A stretch of DNA of 64,000 nucleotides from CADEED01 sp035765415 (GTDB lineage: Bacteria; Pseudomonadota; Gammaproteobacteria; Steroidobacterales; Steroidobacteraceae): the NCBI GenBank assembly GCA_035765415.1, contig DASTXR010000126.1, forward strand, positions 16,102 to 80,101. The letters run 5' to 3'. The position numbers and the translations under genes are program-made. A model generated the notes under the pieces. That model had not been told where the DNA came from. It did no database searches and saw only the letters and a list, made by a program, of their open reading frames with translations. This document shows, piece after piece, positions 1 through 10,727 of this stretch; within the stretch, counting starts at the first letter, position 1; each line of letters begins with the position of its first letter.

Positions 1-441
1 GGCGGCGCGGTTCGCGAGGATGTCGCAAACGGCCCGCTGCGTCGCACCGAGCGACAGCGGGCGCGCGCTGTATGCGCAGAGATGGCCGAGGACCGCGCCG
101 TCGTTCGCGGCGAGCGGCATGCCGAAGTAACCTCCGTGATCCTGCGGCGCGCCGGGATAGGCGCCCGCGGTCAGCTCGATCGTCAGGGACTGTCCGGCCT
201 GCACTTTCGCACACGGCGTTCCATCGAGGTCGTAGTCGTAGTTAGGCGCGGCCGCGCCATCGCGCCAGACGGCGAGCGTTCGCGCGCGCCGGTTGGCGGC
301 GGTCTCGCACACGAGCGCCGTGGTGGCGCCGAGCACCGCGCCGAGATGCGCCGCCAGCGCTGGAAAAAAATTGTCGCCGCGGGCGCGAGCAAGGCTCGAG
401 GCCAGCTTCTCCAGGGCGTCGCCTGTTTCAGGCATCGGCAT
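1..441 (-). CDS. GAF-domain protein, N-terminal part (runs off left edge)
   Basis: An open frame enters from the left edge and its 5' end lies at the ATG complementary to 439-441 (a second ATG two codons later is also possible). 147 codons are visible with no stop. The residues fit a GAF sensor domain: an N-terminal helix, a strand with FFPALAAHLGAVLGA, then a Y-D-L-x-G-T-P-C motif and the closing FGMPLAANDGAVLGHLCAY. GAF domains of this kind commonly sit at the start of diguanylate cyclases or histidine kinases, but the effector part is outside the window, so output and ligand are unknown. No membrane segment is seen in the visible part. It lies downstream of and codirectional with the DoxX gene, about 100 bp away. 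Confidence 0.75.
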   Translation of the reverse strand, partial: MPMPETGDALEKLASSLARARGDNFFPALAAHLGAVLGATTALVCETAANRRARTLAVWRDGAAAPNYDYDLDGTPCAKVQAGQSLTIELTAGAYPGAPQDHGGYFGMPLAANDGAVLGHLCAYSARPLSLGATQRAVCDILANRAA

Positions 442-446
442 TTCAC

Positions 447-466
447 CGCACTCTAAAAAGAGTGCG
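447..466 (-). terminator. small hairpin between DoxX gene and GAF gene
   Basis: Eight-base arms CGCACTCT and AGAGTGCG enclose a four-base loop that reads TTTT on the minus strand. It follows the DoxX stop codon and immediately precedes the GAF start. No T-run follows the stem, so it may be a weak terminator or an attenuating structure at the GAF ribosome site. Confidence 0.3.
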
Positions 467-538
467 CGAGTATAGGCGAGCCTCCACGGGCAGCGAAGTG
501 CGGAAGATTCGCGCACCGCCCCGGGGCGCCGCAATGCG

Positions 539-994
539 CTAGCCGCGAGCTAACTTCTCGTCGAGTGACACCGCTCCGGCACCGCACAACAGGATCACCG
601 CGAGCATGTAGCCCCACAGCACGTGTTGCGCGAGCGCCGCTTCGAAACCCCCGGAGCCGAGCACGTGCCAGTACGAGACGACTGCCATCGCGTTGACCGC
701 GAACAGCCCGAGAGCGCCGAATCGTGCGAACAGCCCGAGAACGAGCAGCGCTCCGAAGAACAGTTCGCCGAAGGTCGCGCTGGCCGCCGCGAGGCCCGGT
801 GGCAGCAGCGGCACCTGGTACTCGCTGCGGAACAGTTCGAGTGTGGTGTCCCAGGTGGTGAGTTTCAGCCAGCCGGACTTGAGGAATTGCCAGCTCACCC
901 ACAGCCGGGTGGCCAGCAGAAGCCAGGGGCGCACGCCGTCGAGATGGCGGGCGAATGCGGCGTGCCATTGGATGATCTGCGTCAGGCTGTGCAT
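539..994 (-). CDS. DoxX family integral membrane protein
   Basis: A 151-residue protein with about four hydrophobic helices (roughly residues 25-45, 70-92, 95-115 and 122-140) and the DoxX-family hallmarks: a conserved LFLAR-like first helix (here LLLATRLWVSWQFLKSGWLK), the glycine-rich FGELFFGALLVLGLFARFGA segment and a short polar C-terminus. The start at 994 is preceded by AGGGAG about six bases upstream, which is why the longer upstream extension is rejected. DoxX proteins are small membrane proteins linked to redox or sulfur stress in some species; the biochemical role is generally unknown and cannot be told here. It stands alone on the minus strand, with an intergenic gap of about 300 bp upstream. 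Confidence 0.8.
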   Translation of the reverse strand: MHSLTQIIQWHAAFARHLDGVRPWLLLATRLWVSWQFLKSGWLKLTTWDTTLELFRSEYQVPLLPPGLAAASATFGELFFGALLVLGLFARFGALGLFAVNAMAVVSYWHVLGSGGFEAALAQHVLWGYMLAVILLCGAGAVSLDEKLARG

Positions 995-1300
995 CGAGAC
1001 TCCCTGGGTTGTTAGCGGACGAGACCGGGGATGGGACACGGTTATTGCGCGCGCGGATTGGCGCGCCGCGAAATGGCCCCGGCGCAACGCACAACGCGAG
1101 GGTGCAGGGGGCGCGGAATCAATCACTTAAGCGGAGACAGGGGGCCGGCCGTTCGTCTGTGTGGGATCGGTGCCACGGACGCCCGGGCGGAGGGGTGGAT
1201 CGGCGGCACGCGGAAGGTGCGCGGCACAGGATTTTCCGCGGGACGCTTGCAGCAAATTGGGGTAATTTCGCCCGCAAACCGGGTTGGGGAGACGAGAGCG
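995..1300. other. intergenic region between divergent genes
   Basis: 306 bp between the DoxX gene (minus strand) and the small unknown gene (plus strand). It must hold both promoters. It is G+C-rich with short self-complementary GCGCGC stretches near 1048-1070, but no convincing -35/-10 pair, RNA gene or conserved site could be picked out by eye. Confidence 0.4.
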
Positions 1301-1672
1301 ATGCAACTGTCGCAAATGTGGCGCGAGCATCTGCAGGCGGGCTGTCCGGCCGAAATGCGTGGCATGAACATCGCGGGGATGTCCGCGAGTGCGCTGGATG
1401 CCGAAATCACGGCCTGTGTTAGCGCATGCGTCACGCACACGTTGCGCATGGATTCACGAATCGAGCGACGCCTGCACGACATCGCGCATGCGCTCGAAGA
1501 TTTTCAGGGGCAGGGACCGCCGGAGGTTGCAGACTACTGCAATCGACTCAACAAGCTGGTCAGCGCGGTGCTGGTGAACGCCGGGCCCGCCGAACCTTCG
1601 AAGGACGATCCGGGCGAGAAAGGGCCATCGGCTGGCCGACAGCCCGTGCGGCCGCGCATGCGCCGTAGATAG
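1301..1672 (+). CDS. small protein of unknown function
   Basis: A 123-residue protein starting at ATG 1301, with a GGGGA ribosome site about ten bases upstream. It has a short N-terminal part rich in Met and Cys (MQLSQMWREHLQ, later ACVSACV), a central amphipathic helical stretch (residues 50-85) and a Pro/Arg-rich, probably disordered tail ending in RPRMRRR. No signal peptide or membrane helix is seen. I do not recognise a family. Codon use looks normal for the window (G/C at third positions), which supports real coding. The gene ends directly at a 40-bp-arm palindrome shared with the convergent msrB gene. Confidence 0.5.
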   Translation: MQLSQMWREHLQAGCPAEMRGMNIAGMSASALDAEITACVSACVTHTLRMDSRIERRLHDIAHALEDFQGQGPPEVADYCNRLNKLVSAVLVNAGPAEPSKDDPGEKGPSAGRQPVRPRMRRR

Positions 1673-1788
1673 GGGCAGCCCCCTTTTCCTAGCAAAAGGG
1701 GTCAGCCCTCCCGGCAATCCGCTTGAGGGCGAACTGAATCGTTGGATGAGGACTGACCCCTTTTGCTAGGAAAAGGGGGCTGCCCCTA
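1671..1788. repeat. REP-like palindrome, 40-bp arms, copy 1
   Basis: Arms at 1671-1710 and 1749-1788 are reverse complements with a single mismatch, around a 38-bp spacer. They contain the words AGGGGCAGCCCCC, CTAGCAAAAGGGGTCAG and their complements, shared with the elements at 20901, 21468, 39932 and 51260. The element lies between convergent genes; the outer base pairs overlap the stop codons of both the small unknown gene and msrB. It may act as a bidirectional terminator, but its sequence relation to other copies points to a dispersed repeat family. Confidence 0.85.
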
Positions 1789-2187
1789 TTTGGGCTCGAA
1801 CTTCAACGACACGCCATTCATGCAGTAACGCTGGCCCGTCGGCTGCGGGCCGTCGTCGAACACGTGGCCGAGATGGCCTCCGCAGTTTTTGCAATGCACT
1901 TCCACGCGCGTCATGCCGTGAGTGGTGTCCGAGTTGGTCGCCACGGCGTTGGGCAGCGGCTTCCAGAAACTGGGCCAGCCTGAACCGCTCTCGTACTTGG
2001 TGCTCGATTCGAACAGCGGCTGATTGCACGCGGCGCAGTGGAACACGCCGGTGCGTTTCTCGAAATTCAGCGGGCTGGTGCCCGCGCGCTCGGTGCCGTG
2101 TTCACGCAGCACGCGGAACTGGTCGGCGGAGAGGACTTCGCGCCATTCCTTTTCGGATTTCTCGACCGGGAAAGTTTCGTTCGCCAT
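1786..2187 (-). CDS. msrB: peptide-methionine (R)-S-oxide reductase MsrB
   Basis: A 133-residue cytoplasmic enzyme that reduces the R epimer of methionine sulfoxide in proteins using thioredoxin. The two zinc Cys pairs are visible as HCAAC (C51, C54) and HCKNCGGHLGHVF (C99, C102); the catalytic Cys is C122 in RYCMNGVSLKF, and the core motif SGSGWPSFW is intact. Length is normal for single-domain MsrB. The start at 2187 has an AGGAGG ribosome site nine bases upstream; an ATG 33 bases further upstream would add a non-conserved extension. Its TAG stop lies inside the palindrome at 1671-1788. It follows hppA's terminator on the same strand, so it is probably transcribed separately. Confidence 0.95.
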   Translation of the reverse strand: MANETFPVEKSEKEWREVLSADQFRVLREHGTERAGTSPLNFEKRTGVFHCAACNQPLFESSTKYESGSGWPSFWKPLPNAVATNSDTTHGMTRVEVHCKNCGGHLGHVFDDGPQPTGQRYCMNGVSLKFEPK

Positions 2188-2226
2188 ATGCGTGACCCTC
2201 CTCAGGCCTGACGGCCACATGGGAAA

Positions 2227-2247
2227 ACGCCGGCGAAACGCCGGCGT
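2227..2247 (-). terminator. rho-independent terminator after hppA
   Basis: On the minus strand ACGCCGGCG and CGCCGGCGT form a nine-pair G+C stem with a TTT loop, followed by TTTT. It lies about 35 bases after the hppA stop codon. The same stem sequence is used for the terminator at 45460-45483. Confidence 0.85.
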
Positions 2248-2281
2248 CCGTGAGCGACAAGAATGGGGCGCGTGCTGCCAA

Positions 2282-4342
<2,061 letters not shown>

Positions 4343-4423
4343 GCGGGACTCCTCACGGAAATCAGGTACTTAGTTGTTTTGCTGGAGTGCCGCCCAGTGC
4401 CCGGCTACCCCGAAAGGGCGCGC

Positions 4424-4452
4424 ACTATAGCAATGCGCGCTGACTCGGCCAA
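4424..4452 (-). promoter_or_regulatory. sigma70-type promoter of hppA
   Basis: Minus strand: -35 TTGGCC (4447-4452), 17-bp spacer, -10 TATAGT (4424-4429), then a G+C-rich discriminator GCGCGCCC. Transcription would start near 4417, leaving a leader of about 75 bases before the hppA ATG. G+C-rich discriminators are typical of growth-rate or ppGpp-sensitive promoters. Confidence 0.7.
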
Positions 4453-4500
4453 CCGCCGCGAGACAATGACAACGTCGGACAAGGCGGCAATCCCGAATTC

Positions 4501-7221
4501 CTATAAAGGCTCGACCCGCACGGTTGCGCCCGAAGCGAACACGACATTGGACCCCGCAACGGCGCCCACGTTGGAGTGAGGAGCCGTGCTGCTCCACATA
4601 AGCCGGCCGTTGAGCAGGTTGTAGACACTGTTCAGATTCGCCGAGTAGACGCTGGTTGGCGTGACCATCTGCCCCCTTGTCAGGTCCGGCATCTGAATCA
4701 ACGGAATGACGTACTCCCCATTCACCCGGCGCTGATCGACGCCCAGGAAGGCCCCCCCAGGCCCCCAGCGATTCAGCAGTATTTCATCGTTGTCCACCCA
4801 GGTGAGTGGGAATCCCTGCAGGGAATTGGTGAGCGTGCCACCCACGTAGATGTTGGTGCTCGTGGTGGCCAGCAACACACCATCCGCCAACGCGACCAAC
4901 TGCCCGTTCGGCGAGAGGAAGAGGTGCCGCGTGTCCGGTCCTATACCCGCGGTGCCCGTCCAGAGCGGAGTGCCGTCGAGCAATGTCACGGACGCCGTGC
5001 TCGGCGCCTGATGGGCGCCCGTCACCCGACCAATCACATCTCCTGAAAGCGACAGCGTGAAGTCCCAGAGGCGTTCGTTGGGATATGCGTATGGCCACTC
5101 GGCCAGCAGCGACTCGGACGGCAGCGAGAAAACCTTGAGCGTGTGTTCGAGTTCGAAGTCGTCGTCCGCCGCGGCGGCAAGCACCGAACCGTCGGCGGAG
5201 AGCTGGACATTGTTGCTGGGAAAGGCCACTTCGCCCTGTGGCTGCAGCGTGTCCGCCGCGAGGTAGAGGATGTTGCCCGACGCGGTTGCGACCGCGATTC
5301 GCGAAGCGCTGCCCGCGATGCTGAGCGTCCGGCCGAGCGTGTATCTCGTCGGAGCAGAGGAGCCGCCAAGCTCGCCGAGCATCGCGCCGCGATAATTGGA
5401 GAATGCCCAATCGCTGCTCGACGCGGAGCCGAATCCGTCGATTCCCGGAAGCGGCGTGGCGTAATCATTCCTGACGGGCGTGCTGCCCGAGAGGTCGATC
5501 ACGCTCAGTGGCGCGCCGATCTGGGTTTCCATCATTCCTATGGCGCCTTTGGAAGGCCAGACTTCTGCGCCGGCGCCAGGATAGGTCACAGCCGGCGTTC
5601 CGCCGTTGCCGATGCGGTAGAGGCGAAGCGCGACGGGGGGTTCACCGTGCGTCCAGAACCACTCGCCTTGTCCTCCCAGGTTGGTGATGGTCGGCAGCGC
5701 GGCGATTTCGCGCTGAACAACGGCCTTCGAATACACCCAGATGGTGTTGCCCGAGTTCGTCAGGAAACTCTCGCCTTCGAGGAACCACGAGTGCGCCGTG
5801 CCCTGGAACGCGGCACTCATCGTTGAAGTGCCAGCGGGAAGTGCGATGTATTCGACGACGCTCGCTCCGGCGGGGCCGCCGGCCAGTCGCAACTCGCCGG
5901 GCGCCGCAAATGCCTTCGCGGTGGTGAAATTGCCGGAGCGCGCGTACAGGATCGTTCCCGTCGGTGACCACACCGTGAGACCTGTCGCGTTGCCGCCGGC
6001 GATGTAGCTGCCGTCCGTGGCCAGTGTCCACCAATCAGTCACGCCTTCCCACGCGATGAGGGCAAGTGCGGTTCCATCGACGGACGACCGAACGTCAAAA
6101 CCTTCGGGTTGCTTGATGACCGCCACCGGCCCCTGCAGTGCGGTGCCTTTTGGGTTCGTCGTGCAAAGGATGCGGCCGGAGCACCGGATTTTCGTGTGCG
6201 CGAGTATCTCGCCGCTTTGGGCATCAGACAGCACGACGTCGGTGTCTTTGGGGCCGCCGCTCAATATTCGCGCCCCGTCATGGAGAATTTCGATTTTGCC
6301 GGAGATGTGTCCGAGGTCGAGCAGCACGTGGTTCGTCGAGGCGGGCGCCACCACCGACATCGCGATATTGAATTGAGTTGTGCCACCCGTGTTCTGCGCG
6401 GAAACGACATAGTTGGCGCTGGGCGAGATTTGCGTGGGAGTGCCGCTGATCGCGCCCGTGGTGCCGTTCAGCGTGAGCCCGGCGGGCAAGGCCGGGCTGA
6501 CGGACCAGTTCACCACGGCACCGCCCGTGCTGGCGGGAACCAGGTTCACGTGCACGCCCGTGGTGAAATCAAAAGAGCTTCCGAAGTAGCTGAACACCGG
6601 CGCGGCCGCGTTGATCGTCAACGCCAGCGTCGTCGTCGCATTCCCGGCCGGGCTGGCGGCCGTGACGACGTAGTTAGCCGCCGCGGCGATGGCGGTCGGC
6701 GTGCCGGAAATGACACCGCTGGCGGCGCTGATGGCGAGGCCGGCAGGCAGTGCGCGATCCACCGACCACGACGTGGGCGTCGGGCCGGTGGACGTCGGGG
6801 TGATCGTAGTTGCCGTGCCCACCGTCAGCACGTATGGCGTGTTCGGATAGCCGACGATGGGCGGAGGATCGAGCACGGTGATGCTGACGGTCGCGGTCGT
6901 ACTGCCGCCGGAGTTGCCTGCGGTGACGACGTAGTTAGCCGCCGGTGTGCGGGCGGTCGGCGTCCCGGAGATGATGCCGTTGCTGGTGTTGATCGCGAGA
7001 CCCGCAGGCAGCGCCGGAGCGACACTGTAGGAAACGACGGTTCCGGTAACGGTGGGCGAGAGAGGCGCGATTGCCGTACCCACGGTGAACGCGGGCGGCG
7101 CGACATAGGCAAGACCACTGGGCGCGGGAGGCGGTGGGGGAGGCGAAGGCGAGTCGTCGTCTCCTCCTCCGCAACCGACCACCAGCCATGCACAAAGAAG
7201 AGGAAGGGCTTTCTTCAACAT
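4501..7221 (-). CDS. large lipoprotein with three putative Ig (He_PIG) repeats
   Basis: A 906-residue secreted lipoprotein. The N-terminus has two lysines, a hydrophobic stretch and a lipobox ending at C17 (LVVGC), followed by a Gly/Asp and poly-Pro linker. Three tandem Ig-like units follow (about residues 36-115, 118-205 and 208-292), each with the signature PALPAGL...G.ISGTPT...ANYVV typical of He_PIG domains. The remaining ~600 residues are rich in short beta-strands and small residues with repeated blade-like pieces (for example GNILYLAADT, VQLSADGSVLAAA), consistent with a beta-propeller-like domain, though no named family is certain. Likely outer-membrane anchored and surface or periplasm facing. 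Function unknown; adhesion or carbohydrate binding is only a guess from the Ig repeats. It lies between pfp and hppA on the same strand. Confidence 0.75.
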   Translation of the reverse strand: MLKKALPLLCAWLVVGCGGGDDDSPSPPPPPPAPSGLAYVAPPAFTVGTAIAPLSPTVTGTVVSYSVAPALPAGLAINTSNGIISGTPTARTPAANYVVTAGNSGGSTTATVSITVLDPPPIVGYPNTPYVLTVGTATTITPTSTGPTPTSWSVDRALPAGLAISAASGVISGTPTAIAAAANYVVTAASPAGNATTTLALTINAAAPVFSYFGSSFDFTTGVHVNLVPASTGGAVVNWSVSPALPAGLTLNGTTGAISGTPTQISPSANYVVSAQNTGGTTQFNIAMSVVAPASTNHVLLDLGHISGKIEILHDGARILSGGPKDTDVVLSDAQSGEILAHTKIRCSGRILCTTNPKGTALQGPVAVIKQPEGFDVRSSVDGTALALIAWEGVTDWWTLATDGSYIAGGNATGLTVWSPTGTILYARSGNFTTAKAFAAPGELRLAGGPAGASVVEYIALPAGTSTMSAAFQGTAHSWFLEGESFLTNSGNTIWVYSKAVVQREIAALPTITNLGGQGEWFWTHGEPPVALRLYRIGNGGTPAVTYPGAGAEVWPSKGAIGMMETQIGAPLSVIDLSGSTPVRNDYATPLPGIDGFGSASSSDWAFSNYRGAMLGELGGSSAPTRYTLGRTLSIAGSASRIAVATASGNILYLAADTLQPQGEVAFPSNNVQLSADGSVLAAAADDDFELEHTLKVFSLPSESLLAEWPYAYPNERLWDFTLSLSGDVIGRVTGAHQAPSTASVTLLDGTPLWTGTAGIGPDTRHLFLSPNGQLVALADGVLLATTSTNIYVGGTLTNSLQGFPLTWVDNDEILLNRWGPGGAFLGVDQRRVNGEYVIPLIQMPDLTRGQMVTPTSVYSANLNSVYNLLNGRLMWSSTAPHSNVGAVAGSNVVFASGATVRVEPL

Positions 7222-7284
7222 GGCGCATGCGCTCCACGGAATTCTTTCCGCGAAGAATAACGCAGAATCCCGCGCGGACTCCCC

Positions 7285-8571
7285 TTAGGGCTTGAACTCC
7301 GTATTGAGTTTTTTCTTTACCGCCACGCCCTTGATCTGAACGTAATCCGGCAGCCCGTTCTTGTAAGGCGGGTAGTCCTCGCCCGTGATCAGCGGCTCGA
7401 GGTAGGCGCGGCATTTCTCGGTGATGCCGAAGCCGTCTTCGGTGATGTAGTCGCGCGGCAGTTTCTTCTCGACGTTCGCCACTTCCGACAGCGCCACGTG
7501 GCCGACCACCCATTTATAGGGCCTGGACTTCTTGCGCACTATCGTCGGCATGACGGCGTCCATGCCCTTTACGGCAAGTTCGACCGCGGCCTTGCCCATG
7601 GCGTAGGCCTGCAACACGTCGACCTTCGAGGCGACGTGGCGCGAGGCACGCTGTAGATAGTCGGGCACCGCCCAGTGGTACTTGTAGCCATGGGCTTCGC
7701 GCACCATGTTCGCCACGACCGGCGCCACGCCACCCAGCTGCGTGTGGCCGAAAGCGTCCTTGGTGCCGGCGTCGGCGAGGAATTTGCCATCGGCGTCATG
7801 AACACCTTCGGAGACCACCACCACGCAATAACCCACGCGGGACACGACGTCCTTCACCTTCGCGAGGAACTTCTCCTTGTCGAAGGCGATCTCGGGGAAG
7901 AGGATGATGTGCGGCGCCTGGTCGGGGCCTTTGCCGGCAAGTCCCGCGGCCGACACGATCCAGCCCGCATGCCGGCCCATGACTTCCATCACGAACACTT
8001 TCGTCGACGTCTTGGCCATGGACGCCACGTCGAGCGCGGCTTCGCGCGTGGAAATGGCCACGTACTTCGCCACGGTGCCGAATCCCGGCGTGCAGTCGGT
8101 GTGCGGCAGGTCGTTGTCGACGGTCTTCGGCACGCCGATGCAGATCACCTTGTGGCCGAGCTGGTCGCCGATCTGGGACACCTTGTTAGCGGTGTCCATG
8201 GAGTCGTTGCCGCCGTTGTAGAAGAAGTAGCCGATGTCGTGCGCCTTGAAGACTTCGATGAGGCGCTCGTATTTCGCGCGGTCCTGCTCGAGGCTCTTGA
8301 GCTTGTAACGAGCCGATCCAAAGGCGCCCGCCGGCGTATGGCGCAGCCCTTTGATGGTGGCGCGGGATTCCTTGCTGCAGTCGATGAGATCTTCGGTGAG
8401 CGCCCCGACGATACCGTGCCGGCCTGCGTACACTTTATTGATGAGCCGGGATTTCATCGCGGCTTCGATGACGCCGGCGGCCGACGCGTTGATGACGGCC
8501 GACACTCCGCCCGATTGAGCATAAAACGCGTTCATGGGCTTGGGTTTTTTGGCGGAAGTGCGCTTGCTCAT
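7285..8571 (-). CDS. pfp: pyrophosphate-dependent 6-phosphofructokinase
   Basis: A 428-residue cytoplasmic enzyme of the PFK superfamily that interconverts fructose 6-phosphate and fructose 1,6-bisphosphate using PPi. The phosphoryl-donor loop reads GGND (120-123), with Asp where ATP enzymes have Gly, and PKTVDND (148-154) has Lys149 before the catalytic Asp152; both changes are known determinants of PPi specificity. MGRHAGW and the sugar-phosphate loops are present. The Lys-rich first 12 residues are an extension. A GAGAGAA ribosome site precedes ATG 8571. Because the reaction is reversible it can serve glycolysis and gluconeogenesis. The nearby hppA fits a PPi-based energy economy. Confidence 0.93.
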   Translation of the reverse strand: MSKRTSAKKPKPMNAFYAQSGGVSAVINASAAGVIEAAMKSRLINKVYAGRHGIVGALTEDLIDCSKESRATIKGLRHTPAGAFGSARYKLKSLEQDRAKYERLIEVFKAHDIGYFFYNGGNDSMDTANKVSQIGDQLGHKVICIGVPKTVDNDLPHTDCTPGFGTVAKYVAISTREAALDVASMAKTSTKVFVMEVMGRHAGWIVSAAGLAGKGPDQAPHIILFPEIAFDKEKFLAKVKDVVSRVGYCVVVVSEGVHDADGKFLADAGTKDAFGHTQLGGVAPVVANMVREAHGYKYHWAVPDYLQRASRHVASKVDVLQAYAMGKAAVELAVKGMDAVMPTIVRKKSRPYKWVVGHVALSEVANVEKKLPRDYITEDGFGITEKCRAYLEPLITGEDYPPYKNGLPDYVQIKGVAVKKKLNTEFKP

Positions 8572-8711
8572 GTGTTCTCTCGGTTGTCTCGTAAAATGTC
8601 TCGGCGATGTGTTTGCCGAAAGTGAGTGGTTTGGTTACTGTGACGGCCCTTCGAGGGGGTCCGCCCGTTCTTCAAGAAAATCCGGGTCAGAAAATCCAGG
8701 TCAAATCTAGC

Positions 8712-9620
8712 ATGCGAATAGTTCTCATGGGCGCGCCCGGATCGGGCAAGGGCACCCAGGCCCAGCGTCTGATCAGTCAGTTCGGAATTCCGCAGATCTC
8801 CACCGGGGACATTCTGCGCAAGCATCGCAAGGAGGGCACGGAGCTCGGCAAGCGCGCGGACGCCATCATGGCCAAGGGCCTGCTGGTCGACGACGCCACC
8901 ATGCTCGAGATCATCCGCGATCGTGTCGCGCAAGCCGACGCGAAGAACGGATTCATTCTCGACGGATTCCCGCGCACCCAGACGCAGGCCGAAGCGCTGA
9001 CCCAGCTCATGAACGATCTCGGCACGCCGCTCGATGCGGTGGTGCTGTTCGAAGTGGGCGACGCGGAGCTGGTGCGCCGCATCTCCGGCCGGCGTACCTG
9101 CTCGCTGTGCAACAAGGTGTTCAACATTCACACGGCGCCGCCGTCCAGCCCGGCCACGGACTGCGTGCCGGACAGCACCGAGCATCAGTTGTTCCAGCGC
9201 AAGGACGACGAGGAAGCCACGGTGGCCGAGCGTCTTCGGGTGTACACCCGCCAGACGCAGCCGGTGCTGTCTTACTACTCGGATGCCGGCCTGCTGCGCA
9301 CCGTGCGCGCGGAAGGCACGCTCGAAGAAATCACGCAGCGGCTGCTCGATGTGCTGGTCGGAAAGCCCGCGACTCCCGTCACGCCGGTTGTCCGCAAGAA
9401 GCGCGCGGCCAAACGCCGTCCGGTGGCGAAGAAGAAGGTGAAGTCACGCGCGCGCGCTGCACTGCGTCGCAAGGCGAAGCCGGCACAGCGACGGCCGGCC
9501 GGCCGCAAGGGCGCGCAGAAGGCTGCCCAGAAGTCTGCAAACCGACGCGCGCCGGTGCGCAAGACCGCGCGCAAGGCGAAACGCGTGGCGCGTCCCGTGC
9601 GCCGCAAGTCAAAGCGCTGA
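8712..9620 (+). CDS. adk: adenylate kinase with Lys/Arg-rich C-terminal extension
   Basis: Residues 1-217 form a complete adenylate kinase (ATP + AMP = 2 ADP): P-loop GAPGSGKGT (7-15), the AMP site STGD, the DGFPRT motif, and a zinc-type LID with CSLC and a later Cys-x2-Asp (C..VPD). Residues 218-302 are a low-complexity tail made mostly of Lys, Arg, Ala and Pro, unlike normal bacterial Adk, which ends near residue 215. The tail is in frame and ends at a TGA that overlaps the convergent rnd gene by 12 bases. Such tails resemble histone-H1-like or AlgP-like DNA/RNA-binding segments. ATG 8712 is chosen because it starts the conserved MRIVLMGAPG; the upstream frame is not conserved-looking. Confidence 0.93.
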   Translation: MRIVLMGAPGSGKGTQAQRLISQFGIPQISTGDILRKHRKEGTELGKRADAIMAKGLLVDDATMLEIIRDRVAQADAKNGFILDGFPRTQTQAEALTQLMNDLGTPLDAVVLFEVGDAELVRRISGRRTCSLCNKVFNIHTAPPSSPATDCVPDSTEHQLFQRKDDEEATVAERLRVYTRQTQPVLSYYSDAGLLRTVRAEGTLEEITQRLLDVLVGKPATPVTPVVRKKRAAKRRPVAKKKVKSRARAALRRKAKPAQRRPAGRKGAQKAAQKSANRRAPVRKTARKAKRVARPVRRKSKR

Positions 9621-10682
9621 GAGCAGCTTCTCGCCGACGATATCCTTGCGCCAGCCGCGCAGCAGGCTGACATCGCGCCTTCCGGCGGCGAGTTTCTCGA
9701 GCTCGCGGCGAGTCGCCAGCACTTCGGCGTTGATCGACAGCCCCTTGGCCACTTCGCCGGCGACGTCGGCAAGCCGTTTGACGAGCGCGAGCTGCATCGG
9801 GTCGGGGCGTTCGCGGCGCGGCAGTGGCGGCGGCGGATCGCTGATCCCCGCTTCGGCGACCAGCGCCAGCAATTCCTCGCCGCACTTGCGCACCACCGAT
9901 TCCTGCATGTCCGGCAACCCCATCAGCGCATCGCTCGACCGCGGCAGCCGGAGAACGATTTCGCGCAATGAACCATCGTCGAGAATCCAGCCGCGCGGAC
10001 GGTTGCGCTCGACGGCGCGGCGTTCGCGCCAGGCGCCGAGCGCCTGCGCGAGCTGTTGCCGCTGCGGATCGAGCGCGGGCAGGCCCTTGATCTTCTTCCA
10101 GGCGTCTTCGGGGGCAACGCGCAACGCGTCGGGGTTGGCCAGCGCCGCCAGCTCCTCTTCGAGCCAGGCCAGGCGGCCCTTGGCGGCGAGCGTTTCTAAC
10201 AAGCTCGCTCGTAACGCGCCGAGGTGGCGCACGTCGTCGAGCGCGTATTCCTGCTCCTCGGCGGACAGAGGCCGGCGCGACCAGTCGGCGCGCGTGTGCG
10301 CCTTGGCGAGCTCCACGCCGAGCAGGCGGCGCACCAGATCGCCGTAACCCACCTGCGAAGGATGGCCGGCGAGCGCCGCCGCGATCTGTGTATCGAACAC
10401 CGGCTGGACCATGCCGACCGCCGGCAGCAGCACCTCGAGGTCCTGCCGGGCGGCGTGCATGATCTTCACGCCGCCGGATGCGCCGAGCAGCGGCTCGAGC
10501 ACCGACAGATCGGGAATGGCGAGCGGATCGATACACGCGGCGCGATCGCCGGTGGCGATCTGCAGAAGGCAGAGTTCCGCGCGGTAGGTTTTCTCGCGCA
10601 TGAACTCGGTGTCGAGCGACAGCGCGGGTGCGTTCGCGGCCTGGCTCGCGAATGCTGTCAGCGCATCGGCAGTGTCGATCAT
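9609..10682 (-). CDS. rnd: ribonuclease D
   Basis: A 357-residue 3'-5' exoribonuclease that trims tRNA and other stable RNA ends. The DEDD catalytic residues are visible: DTEFMRE near the N-terminus, HAARQDLEVL, and YALDDVRHL (the Tyr-x3-Asp motif). A C-terminal HRDC domain covers about residues 205-290. The length matches family members. The start MIDTADALTAF at 10682 lies 45 bp from the divergent membrane-protein gene; the much longer open frame upstream is antisense to that gene and not real. The last 12 bases overlap the adk 3' end on the other strand. Confidence 0.93.
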   Translation of the reverse strand: MIDTADALTAFASQAANAPALSLDTEFMREKTYRAELCLLQIATGDRAACIDPLAIPDLSVLEPLLGASGGVKIMHAARQDLEVLLPAVGMVQPVFDTQIAAALAGHPSQVGYGDLVRRLLGVELAKAHTRADWSRRPLSAEEQEYALDDVRHLGALRASLLETLAAKGRLAWLEEELAALANPDALRVAPEDAWKKIKGLPALDPQRQQLAQALGAWRERRAVERNRPRGWILDDGSLREIVLRLPRSSDALMGLPDMQESVVRKCGEELLALVAEAGISDPPPPLPRRERPDPMQLALVKRLADVAGEVAKGLSINAEVLATRRELEKLAAGRRDVSLLRGWRKDIVGEKLLSAL

Positions 10683-10727
10683 CAAGGGCGCCGTTCTCCG
10701 GGTGACGTGTACAATCGGCCCGGCATT

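Noticed and set aside
1671..1788. Terminal inverted repeats of an insertion sequence
   Set aside because: The arms enclose only 38 bp and no transposase; REP-like origin fits better.
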